A stretch of DNA of 5,651 nucleotides, taken from the NCBI GenBank assembly GCA_937915915.1, contig CALGGN010000329.1:1-5651 (forward strand). Reading direction: 5' to 3'. Position numbers and translations under genes: made by a program. Shown here in pieces: positions 1 to 5,346 of this stretch (its first letter is position 1; each line of letters starts with the position of its first letter). Below the pieces are notes generated by a model. The model made no database searches and was not told where the DNA came from. It saw only the letters and a program-made list of their open reading frames with translations. This DNA is from an uncultured Selenomonas sp. (GTDB taxonomy: Bacteria; Bacillota; Negativicutes; Selenomonadales; Selenomonadaceae).

Positions 1-2
1 CC

Positions 3-356
3 GCCGCTCCTTCCGCTTTGGCAAACGGATGTTTCCATCTTCCCACCGGAGAGCTTTTCCACAGCCTGCTCCGAAAGCGTCTCTCCCATCTCCCGACAGA
101 ACAACTGGCCTATGAATTCCACGAGGAGCTGGCCCTGCAAATCCTGCAAGGCTGCCAAAGATCGAGCGAGCTGACAGGACTTCGGACCATTGCCTTAAGC
201 GGCGGCGTCTTCCAAAACACGCTGCTTCTGCGGCTCACCTGCGACCTGCTCAAGGCATCCGGTTTCCGATGCCTGCATCACCATCTGATTCCCGCCAATG
301 ACGGGGGCATCGCCCTCGGCCAAGCCGTCGCTGCCATGTACGCGGTGCAATCCTGA
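3..356 (+). CDS. hypF: HypF C-terminal part (carbamoyltransferase, [NiFe]-hydrogenase maturation), 5' truncated
   Basis: This is the end of HypF, which uses carbamoyl phosphate and ATP to carbamoylate the C-terminal cysteine of HypE, the first step in making the CN ligands of the [NiFe]-hydrogenase active site. It acts in the cytoplasm. The frame is open from base 3 with no real start codon in view, so the gene is cut by the window edge; full HypF is about 750 residues. Visible are the signatures of the C-terminal Kae1-like domain: ALSGGVFQN about 55 residues before the end, then the PANDGGIALGQA segment, whose Asp lies in the nucleotide/metal-binding NDGG turn. The protein stops at TGA 354-356, just after the usual family end (GQAVAAMYAVQS). 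Only 6 nt separate this stop from the stop of the convergent pilC gene, and no terminator hairpin is seen at the junction. Family assignment is firm; nothing can be said about its promoter or operon. Confidence 0.93.
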   Translation, partial: AAPSALANGCFHLPTGELFHSLLRKRLSHLPTEQLAYEFHEELALQILQGCQRSSELTGLRTIALSGGVFQNTLLLRLTCDLLKASGFRCLHHHLIPANDGGIALGQAVAAMYAVQS

Positions 357-362
357 ACAATC

Positions 363-1565
363 CTATCCAAGATGATCCATCGTTTCCAGGAGCGGCAATA
401 CGATGGACAGCACGAATACCATCACGACGCCGCCCAGAAGGAGCAGCATGGCAGGTTCCACGATTGCCTGCAGACGCTGTGAGAGATTTTCGGATGTCAG
501 TGAACAGTATTCTGCGCATTTTTCCAGCATTTCCTCCAGCCGCCCCGTGCTTTCTCCCGCCGAAATAAGCTCCAGCAGCATCGGAGGAAAGACGGGGCAG
601 CTTTCCAAGAACTGCGCCAGCGGATAACCATGGATCACGCTTTCCCGCCAACGAACCAGCACCTGCTGCAAATAGCGGTTATTCGTCACGGAACGCACCA
701 TCTCCATGGCGGCATCGATCCGAAGTCCCCCTTCCAGCAAAATGCCCAATGTACCCAAGATCTGCATCCATGCTGTCTGTTGTTTGAGCTCTCCCCAAAA
801 TGGGATTCTCAGCAGCCAGTAATCTGCCCGTATGCGAAAACGCTCTTGCAGATAGCATCGGATGCCTGCCGCCAGCAAGACAAAAAAAGCTGTAGCCACC
901 AAGATGCTGTAATCCCCTGCGAAGCTGCCAAGTCCCAAAAGCATGCGTGTCGGAAGCGGCAGTTCTGCCCGCATATCCTCGAACATCTCCGCAAAGGACG
1001 GCAGGATGAAGACAATCAAAAAGGCAATCGCCACCAGGGAAAAGCCGCCCAGCAGCATGGGATAGAGAAGCGCCGTTCCCATCTTCTGCTGTGCGGCATA
1101 TTCTTTTTCCAGAAAATCTGCCAACCGCCTGAAAATTTCCGACAAATTCCCGCTTTCCTGCCCGGCCGCCGCCAGATGGACCGTCGTCGCCGAGAACACC
1201 TCCGGATGCTTCCCCATGGCTTCCGAAAGGCTCTTCCCAAGCGCCGTGTCATGGGCAAGCGCCTGCATCAGCTTTTGATATTCCCTGTCCCCTTTCTGTC
1301 TTGCCAGCATGGACAAGATCGCATTCACCGGCTGCTCATCCAGCATGACGGAAAGCTGCCTGCAAAAGAATGCCGCATATTTCTGATTCCCCTGCCTCTG
1401 CAGGAAAGTTTTCCAATCCTGCCGCTTTTCCTTTTTTTTCAAATGAACGGCAAAAACATGCTGCGCCCGCAAAATCTGTGCCGCCTCCTGCAGATTCTCG
1501 GCTTCCAGCCCGCCCTCATGCATCTCTCCCGCCATATTGCGCGCCGCATAGCAAAAAGTTCCCAT
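363..1565 (-). CDS. pilC: Type IV pilus / type II secretion inner-membrane platform protein (PilC/GspF family)
   Basis: PilC/GspF is the polytopic platform protein that couples the cytoplasmic ATPases to pilin assembly and disassembly. The 400-residue length is normal for the family. Two copies of the T2SF domain are visible at about residues 65-190 and 265-390, each with its hallmark turn: AGQESGNLSEIFRRLADF (134-151) and AGESTGRLEEMLEKCAEY (336-353). Hydrophobic segments lie at about 165-190, 219-238 and 371-394, the last starting with the conserved VEPAMLL. The start ATG (1565-1563) has GGGAGG five nt upstream (1571-1576). It is the last gene of a pilB-pilT-pilC operon, 68 nt after pilT, and runs into convergent hypF with six bases between stops. 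The operon ends here: no pilin follows. GspF of a type II secretion system, or ComGB of a competence pseudopilus, are alternatives; the adjacent PilT makes a pilus more likely. Confidence 0.93.
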   Translation of the reverse strand: MGTFCYAARNMAGEMHEGGLEAENLQEAAQILRAQHVFAVHLKKKEKRQDWKTFLQRQGNQKYAAFFCRQLSVMLDEQPVNAILSMLARQKGDREYQKLMQALAHDTALGKSLSEAMGKHPEVFSATTVHLAAAGQESGNLSEIFRRLADFLEKEYAAQQKMGTALLYPMLLGGFSLVAIAFLIVFILPSFAEMFEDMRAELPLPTRMLLGLGSFAGDYSILVATAFFVLLAAGIRCYLQERFRIRADYWLLRIPFWGELKQQTAWMQILGTLGILLEGGLRIDAAMEMVRSVTNNRYLQQVLVRWRESVIHGYPLAQFLESCPVFPPMLLELISAGESTGRLEEMLEKCAEYCSLTSENLSQRLQAIVEPAMLLLLGGVVMVFVLSIVLPLLETMDHLG

Positions 1566-1593
1566 GACATCCTCCCATCATCGCAAACTTACC

Positions 1594-1610
1594 GGACACC
1601 TTCGGTGTCC
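1594..1610 (-). other. Perfect hairpin between pilT and pilC
   Basis: A perfect 7-bp inverted repeat, GGACACC / GGTGTCC, encloses a 3-nt loop (TTC on +, GAA on the mRNA strand). It lies in the 68-nt gap between the pilT stop and the pilC ribosome binding site. No U-run follows it in the direction of transcription, so it does not look like a rho-independent terminator. An mRNA-stabilising or processing stem, a partial attenuator, or a remnant of a dispersed repeat are possible. The small GAA/TTC loop resembles that of the hairpin at 4993-5013. Confidence 0.6.
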
Positions 1611-1633
1611 ACACGCCCTTGTTCGCTAAAATT

Positions 1634-2659
1634 TCATAGTAAAAACAGTTCCATCTGAGCCTTGGTTATCATCCCTTGGTCATACCTCTCTTGAAGCGCT
1701 GCCTCCATCGTGTACATCCCCTGTGCTTGTCCGCTCATCATAACATTCCGGAGCTGCGCGTATTTTCCCTGCCGGATGAGGTTGCGCGAGGCGGGAGTCG
1801 CGAGCAGAACCTCGCTGACACTCACCCGTCCGCCGTCTGCGGATGGAACGAGCTGTTGGGAGATGATACCTTGAAACACACCAGCAAACATGTCCCGCAC
1901 GGCATCCCTCTGCCCTGCGGGAAACATTCCCTCCACACGCATCGCAGTTTCCGCTGCGCCGTTCGTATGCAGCGTCCCCAGCACAAACACGCCGGTGGAA
2001 GCCGCCTCCATCGCGGTCTGCATGGTTTCCGCATCCCGTATCTCCCCCACCAGCAATACATCCGGCATCTCCCGCAAAGCGCTGCGGAGCGCCTTCGGAA
2101 ACGAAAGAAAATCCCTGCCAAGCTCCCGCTGGCTGATAAAGCAATGCGCCGAACGATGCTCAAACTCCAAGGGATCTTCCAGTGTAAGGACATGACCGGG
2201 CCGCCTCGCATTCATCTCTTCCAGAAAAGCCGCCAATGTGGTCGATTTCCCGCAGCCTGTCCTTCCGGTAATGAGCAGCATGCCCTGTACGGAAAACAAC
2301 AACCCGGAAAGCGCCTGCGGTGCGCCCAGTTCCGCTAAAGACGGAATCCTTTCCGGAATCAGGCGGAGCGCCACGGCAGGCCGATTTCTTTGAACATAGG
2401 CGTTTCCGCGGAATCTCCTGCCGAATACCTCCCATGAAAAATCCGCTTCCTTTTCTTCCTGCCAATGCCTGTACTGAAACTCAGTGAGCATTTCTCTTAA
2501 AAAGAGATCCATCTGCTGCAGATCCGGGATGTCATGTTCCTGCGGCTGCAGCCTGCCATCCTTCCGAAAGAAAATCCTCTGCCCGGCGGTCAGATGTACG
2601 TCAGAAACCTCCTGCGCAATAGCGAGCTGTGCAATCCCCTGCAGTTCAGTCCCCGCCAT
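1634..2659 (-). CDS. pilT: Type IV pilus retraction ATPase PilT
   Basis: PilT is the hexameric cytoplasmic ATPase that depolymerises the pilus, driving twitching and DNA uptake. The 341-residue length matches the family. In order: an N-terminal PAS-like part (about 1-100) with SDVHLTAG at 19-26; Walker A GRTGCGKST (132-140); the Asp box EDPLEFEH (161-168); Walker B VLLVGEIRD (201-209); the His box TLHTN (229-233); and near the C terminus PASRNLIRQGK (289-299), the counterpart of the AIRNLIRE motif that separates PilT from PilB/GspE and is needed for retraction. The start ATG (2659-2657) has AGGAGG seven nt upstream (2667-2672) inside the end of pilB; the two genes overlap by 14 nt, suggesting translational coupling. 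All catalytic motifs are intact. A PilU-like paralogue is possible, but with only one such gene in view PilT is the simplest call. Confidence 0.93.
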   Translation of the reverse strand: MAGTELQGIAQLAIAQEVSDVHLTAGQRIFFRKDGRLQPQEHDIPDLQQMDLFLREMLTEFQYRHWQEEKEADFSWEVFGRRFRGNAYVQRNRPAVALRLIPERIPSLAELGAPQALSGLLFSVQGMLLITGRTGCGKSTTLAAFLEEMNARRPGHVLTLEDPLEFEHRSAHCFISQRELGRDFLSFPKALRSALREMPDVLLVGEIRDAETMQTAMEAASTGVFVLGTLHTNGAAETAMRVEGMFPAGQRDAVRDMFAGVFQGIISQQLVPSADGGRVSVSEVLLATPASRNLIRQGKYAQLRNVMMSGQAQGMYTMEAALQERYDQGMITKAQMELFLL

Positions 2660-3929
2660 AAAGCGCCCTCCTGACTTCCCCTATGGTCGTCAATCCCTGC
2701 AGCACTTTCTGAACCCCATCCTGCTGCATGGAAACAAGCCCCGCCTCCTCCGCCGCTCTCCGCAGGGCATCCGGTTCTTTTGGGCGGAGCAGCCGCGCGC
2801 GAAGCACATCCTTCATTTCCAGTATCTCATGGATGGCCATCCTGCCTCGAAGTCCCGTGCCGTGACACTCTGGGCATCCTCGGCCCCGATACAGCCGCAG
2901 TCCGGGATGATAATGCCTTCCCAAGAGTGCCGCTTCCTCCGAACCTGCCTGCACCTCATAGGATTCCCTGCAAACAGGGCAGATACATCGAACCAGCCGC
3001 TGCGCCACGATGCCCGTCAAGGTCGCCGCCAAAAGATAGGGTTGGATGCCCATCTCAAGCAGTCGGAAAAGCGCACTGCAACTGTCCCTCGCATGCAAGG
3101 TCGTCAGCAGCAGATGTCCCGTCAGCGCCGCGCGCACCGCGATCTGCGCTGTTTCCGTATCCCTTGCCTCTCCCACCATGATGCAGTTCGCGTCCATGCG
3201 CAGCATCGCACGAAGTCCCTTGGCAAAATCCAAACCGATTTTTTCATTCATTTCCATCTGATTGATGCCGTCAACCAGCTGTTCCACGGGATCCTCCAAG
3301 GTGACGATATTGCGCTCCGCTGTGTTCAGTTCCTGCAAAGCCGCATACAGGGAAGTCGTCTTGCCGGAATTCATCGGCCCCGTAAGAATCAACATACCGG
3401 AAGGCGCATGCACCATCCTTTGGAAGATCTTTGCGTTCTGCTCCGACATCCCCAGTTCCCCCATGCGCCTCAACTGGCCGCTGCCATTCATGATGCGAAG
3501 CACGATGGATTCCCCGTGGCTGATAGGCATGCTTGCCACACGCAGATCTACTTTCCTGCCGTCCAAAAGATAAACAATATGTCCGTCCAACGGTTTTCTG
3601 TGTTCTGAAGTATCCATGCCCGCCATGATCTTAAGACGCGACACCAATAACGGATGCAGCTTGATTGGCATTGCCCCGTGCAATTCCCGCAATACGCCGT
3701 CCACACGATAGCGGAAGCGCAATTCTTTCTTTTGAGGCTCGATGTGCAGATCGCTTGCCCCCGTGCGGATCGCATGCTCCAGCAATTCATTCGTCAACCG
3801 CACGATTGGCGCCTGTTCCCTGCGTTCTGCCCCATGCTCCCGCACCATCATGACACGATCCTGCACATCGTGCAGGGCCTGATGCGCCAGCCGCTTTAAA
3901 TGATTCTCCCATGCATTTTCCTGTTCCAA
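2646..3929 (-). CDS. pilB: Type IV pilus assembly ATPase (PilB/GspE family), short N terminus
   Basis: This is the motor ATPase that powers pilin polymerisation. In order (427 residues from the chosen start): N2-like domain with ASDLHIEPQ (58-66); Walker A TGPMNSGKTT (183-192); LEDPVEQLVDGINQ (211-224); Walker B-type CIMVGEARD (249-257); His box TTLHARD (276-282); a CxxC pair, C317/C320 and C352/C355, which in the family binds zinc and marks PilB/GspE rather than PilT; and the C-terminal LRGRMAIHEIL segment. PilB and GspE are usually about 500-570 residues; here the N-terminal T2SSE_N domain is absent, leaving a short charged helix. Start choice: AGGAGG at 3938-3943 is 8 nt from TTG 3929-3927, but only 2 nt from the ATG at 3935 and it abuts the GTG at 3938, so TTG is the likely start. 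It is the first gene of the pil operon. GspE of a secretion system is the main alternative. Confidence 0.9.
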   Translation of the reverse strand: MEQENAWENHLKRLAHQALHDVQDRVMMVREHGAERREQAPIVRLTNELLEHAIRTGASDLHIEPQKKELRFRYRVDGVLRELHGAMPIKLHPLLVSRLKIMAGMDTSEHRKPLDGHIVYLLDGRKVDLRVASMPISHGESIVLRIMNGSGQLRRMGELGMSEQNAKIFQRMVHAPSGMLILTGPMNSGKTTSLYAALQELNTAERNIVTLEDPVEQLVDGINQMEMNEKIGLDFAKGLRAMLRMDANCIMVGEARDTETAQIAVRAALTGHLLLTTLHARDSCSALFRLLEMGIQPYLLAATLTGIVAQRLVRCICPVCRESYEVQAGSEEAALLGRHYHPGLRLYRGRGCPECHGTGLRGRMAIHEILEMKDVLRARLLRPKEPDALRRAAEEAGLVSMQQDGVQKVLQGLTTIGEVRRALYGGD

Positions 3930-3937
3930 TCCCATCA

Positions 3938-3946
3938 CCTCCTTTT
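3938..3946 (-). promoter_or_regulatory. pilB ribosome binding site that sets a TTG start
   Basis: On the - strand AAAAGGAGG lies at 3946-3938. Of the three in-frame candidate starts (GTG 3938, ATG 3935, TTG 3929) only TTG has a normal spacing, 8 nt after the last G. The other two begin within 2 nt of the Shine-Dalgarno core and would be masked by ribosome pairing. Confidence 0.7.
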
Positions 3947-3969
3947 GTTTATTCTACATGTACATTTGT

Positions 3970-3986
3970 ATTTCCTCTTCGGAAAT
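3970..3986. other. Small inverted repeat in the pilB leader region
   Basis: ATTTCC (3970-3975) and GGAAAT (3981-3986) form a 6-bp stem with a 5-nt loop, about 40 nt upstream of the pilB start. The surrounding 3940-4050 stretch is AT-rich and is the only place for the pil operon promoter after the terminator at 4053-4082. Several -10-like hexamers occur there on the - strand (for example TACAAT and TATACC), but none has a convincing -35 at 16-18 nt, so no promoter is called. The hairpin may be a leader structure or an operator half-site pair. Confidence 0.35.
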
Positions 3987-4052
3987 GCAAAAATATGGTA
4001 TAAATGTTCTTTTAAAGGAGACATTGTATTCTGCATGAACCATGATACGGAG

Positions 4053-4082
4053 CAAAAAATAAGGGAGCGCATTTGCACCCCC
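4053..4082 (-). terminator. Rho-independent terminator of the GTPase-GNAT gene
   Basis: On the - strand an 8-bp stem, GGGGGTGC (4082-4075) with GCGCTCCC (4070-4063), contains two G-T wobble pairs and closes an AAAT tetraloop. It is followed directly by the T-rich run TTATTTTTTG (4062-4053). It lies 52 nt past the stop codon of the upstream GTPase-GNAT gene, the expected position, and separates that gene from the pil operon. The + strand has no T-run after the stem, so it works in one direction only. Confidence 0.8.
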
Positions 4083-4133
4083 AAATCTGACATTCAATCG
4101 ATTAACATAACGGATTCAAAAATATTATCGGAA

Positions 4134-4979
4134 TCACGAAAAAGCAATCTCCATCATCGTCTTGCGCGGGATAAAGCCTTGCTTTTTATAAAAATTTTCG
4201 GCTCTATTGTTGCCCGCCCATACGTTTAGCGTGATACAGTCAAAATGATTTGTAATGGCGAATTTTTTTACATATCCAAAAAGCTCTTTCGCCACGCCTT
4301 TCCCCCTATAATTTTCATTGACGCAGAGATCGTCTATATACAGCTCCTTTTTTGCGTAGGTGTTGTTCGTCGCGGGATTGTCCTTTATTTCGCAGAAGCA
4401 ATATCCCGCCGCTTTTCCGTCAAGATCCGCGATGGGGGTCGTGATGATCGTGGCGTCCTTGTTGTAGGCGCGCAGCAGCTCGATGCACTCCTCGATCTTT
4501 TCCTGGCTGACCTTGTCTGTCCTGGTAAGAATGATCGTCCCTGCATATGCGATCTGGTTATTGAAAAACTCTCCGAAATTCTTGAGATACACTTTGCACT
4601 TGGAAGCGTCCACGACCGCGACCGCGCTGTTCAGGTGCATCTGCGTGTGCTCGGAGGCATCGTTGATGGCACGCATGACATCCGAGAGCTTTCCGACGCC
4701 CGAAGGCTCGATCAGAATGCGCTCCGGCGCATATGTTTCCATCACTTCTTTGAGGGAAGTACCGAAATCGCCGACGAGCGAGCAGCAGATGCATCCCGCG
4801 TTCATTTCGCGGATCTCAATGCCGGATTCCTTCAGGAAGCCGCCGTCGATGCCGATCTGCCCGAATTCGTTTTCGATCAGGACGACCTTGGTGCCCGCCA
4901 GCGCTTCCTTGAGCAGTTTTTTAATCAGAGTGGTCTTTCCGGCACCCAGAAAACCGGATACGATATCTATTTTCGTCAT
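4134..4979 (-). CDS. Chimeric protein: COG0523 (CobW/P47K-type) GTPase domain fused to partial GNAT acetyltransferase
   Basis: Residues 1 to about 182 form a G3E GTPase of the COG0523 family, metallochaperone-like proteins that deliver metals. Visible are the P-loop GFLGAGKT (9-16), ENEFGQIGID (36-45), the metal-binding CxCC motif C63-I-C65-C66, EPSGVG (91-96), and TRTDK (152-156) in the place of NKxD. At TTP (180-182), where COG0523 proteins normally continue into a C-terminal CobW_C-type domain, the sequence becomes the later part of a GNAT N-acetyltransferase: IADLDGKAAGYCFCEI (183-198), LYIDDLCVNENYRGKGVA (213-230) with the acetyl-CoA loop RGKGVA, and LNVWAGNNRAENFYKKQGF (251-269). The first ~60 residues of a normal GNAT fold are missing. 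Start ATG (4979-4977) has AAAGGAG four nt upstream (4984-4990), inside a repeat. Sampled GC falls from about 59% in the GTPase part to about 39% in the GNAT part. Substrate and metal are unknown; the second half may be non-catalytic. Confidence 0.87.
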   Translation of the reverse strand: MTKIDIVSGFLGAGKTTLIKKLLKEALAGTKVVLIENEFGQIGIDGGFLKESGIEIREMNAGCICCSLVGDFGTSLKEVMETYAPERILIEPSGVGKLSDVMRAINDASEHTQMHLNSAVAVVDASKCKVYLKNFGEFFNNQIAYAGTIILTRTDKVSQEKIEECIELLRAYNKDATIITTPIADLDGKAAGYCFCEIKDNPATNNTYAKKELYIDDLCVNENYRGKGVAKELFGYVKKFAITNHFDCITLNVWAGNNRAENFYKKQGFIPRKTMMEIAFS

Positions 4980-4980
4980 G

Positions 4981-5017
4981 TGTCTCCTTTCTGCACCGCC
5001 CGAAGGGCGGTGCCCCG
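4981..5017. repeat. 37-bp direct repeat, copy 1 (carries the GTPase gene's RBS)
   Basis: This copy matches 5118-5154 at 36 of 37 positions; the only difference is G5002 versus A5139. Read on the - strand, each copy is a 9-bp hairpin followed by AGAAAGGAG and then an ATG a few bases further on. Here the ATG is the start of the GTPase-GNAT gene, so that gene takes its ribosome binding site from the repeat. The embedded hairpin is GCACCGCCC (4993-5001) with GGGCGGTGC (5005-5013), loop GAA. Confidence 0.85.
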
Positions 5018-5018
5018 A

Positions 5019-5044
5019 GGAGAAATCGCGAAGGCGATTTCTCC
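5019..5044. repeat. Hairpin B of the palindrome array
   Basis: A perfect 11-bp inverted repeat: GGAGAAATCGC (5019-5029) with GCGATTTCTCC (5034-5044) and the loop GAAG. It begins one base after the first 37-bp repeat ends. No T-run follows on either strand, so it is not a standard terminator. Confidence 0.8.
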
Positions 5045-5057
5045 GATGGGATCAAAC

Positions 5058-5077
5058 AGCCGATGCCCGCATCGGCT
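5058..5077. repeat. Hairpin C of the palindrome array
   Basis: A 9-bp inverted repeat, AGCCGATGC (5058-5066) with GCATCGGCT (5069-5077), separated by CC. In single-stranded form the inner pairs would open to give about 7 bp and a 6-nt loop. Confidence 0.75.
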
Positions 5078-5080
5078 TTC

Positions 5081-5117
5081 ACATGGAAAAACACCGCATC
5101 AGCGTGTTTTTCCATGT
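5081..5117. repeat. Hairpin D of the palindrome array
   Basis: A perfect 14-bp inverted repeat: 5081-5094 pairs with 5104-5117 around the 9-nt loop CGCATCAGC. It is the longest stem in the array. Its right arm contains, on the - strand, an ATG (5115-5113) placed five nt after the AAAGGAG of the second 37-bp repeat. Confidence 0.8.
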
Positions 5118-5154
5118 TGTCTCCTTTCTGCACCGCCCAAAGGGCGGTGCCCCG
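5118..5154. repeat. 37-bp direct repeat, copy 2
   Basis: This is the second copy of the repeat at 4981-5017, offset by 137 bp in the same orientation with one mismatch. It includes the hairpin GCACCGCCC (5130-5138) with GGGCGGTGC (5142-5150), loop AAA, and AAAGGAG on the - strand at 5127-5121. Hairpins B, C and D lie between the two copies, giving five consecutive palindromes in about 160 bp. Confidence 0.85.
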
Positions 5155-5283
5155 TCTCCACAGGGTATGATACTACGCATCGCTCCGCTGCTGCGCAGCT
5201 CTCGCGCTGCTACAAAAATTCGCAAATCGGCCCGCTCCTGGTGGTCGCGTGCCTTTTTTGCTCATTTTTGTTCGCCCGTCAAG
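5155..5283. other. Gene-free stretch between the palindrome array and the rnpB-downstream inverted repeat
   Basis: No gene with an RBS and recognisable protein is seen here on either strand. It holds a GC-rich part (about 5175-5212) with the self-complementary GCTGCGCAGC (5190-5199), and then more T-rich sequence. The nonamer GTATGATAC (5165-5173) recurs as its reverse complement at 5337-5345 beside the rnpB 3' end. A TTGACG hexamer occurs on the - strand at 5283-5278, but no -10 box stands at the right distance, so no promoter for the GTPase gene is called. Confidence 0.5.
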
Positions 5284-5324
5284 GTGATCCGAATGGGCTT
5301 GTGCAAGCACGCCCATTCGGACAC
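5284..5324. repeat. Long inverted repeat downstream of rnpB
   Basis: TCCGAATGGGC (5288-5298) pairs perfectly with GCCCATTCGGA (5311-5321). Beyond a single unpaired A (5287) the stem continues with GTG (5284-5286) and CAC (5322-5324), giving 14 bp in all. The 12-nt loop is itself nearly self-complementary (GCTTG...CAAGC). It lies about 25-60 nt beyond the rnpB 3' end on the - strand. No U-run follows in that direction, so it is not a classical terminator, though it may stop processing enzymes or be a mobile palindrome. Confidence 0.7.
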
Positions 5325-5346
5325 TTTTCCGGGCTTGTATCATACA

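Noticed and set aside
630..1658. 342-codon open frame on + opposite pilC
   Set aside because: It is antisense to a gene with clear T2SF domains. The product is low-complexity in character (rich in H, Q, R, P) and no family motif is seen.
2484..3608. 374-codon open frame on + opposite pilB/pilT
   Set aside because: It runs antisense through the Walker motifs of two certain genes, has no family features, and is explained by codon bias of the real genes.
3994..4004. Promoter-like TATGGTATAAA on + in the pil leader
   Set aside because: There is no -35 match at a suitable distance and no credible gene downstream on +.
4035..4229. Possible small + strand gene starting at ATG 4035, with AAAGGAG at 4014-4020
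   Set aside because: The spacing from RBS to ATG is 14 nt, too long. The frame runs through the - strand terminator and antisense into the GNAT part, and the peptide matches nothing I know.
4993..5044. Hairpins A and B as rho-independent terminators for rnpB
   Set aside because: The stems are strong, but no T-run follows on the - strand; the next sequence is either another hairpin or the AGAAAGGAG ribosome binding site.
4981..5154. CRISPR array
   Set aside because: There are only two copies of the repeat, and the sequence between them is itself made of hairpins rather than a unique spacer; no cas gene is near.
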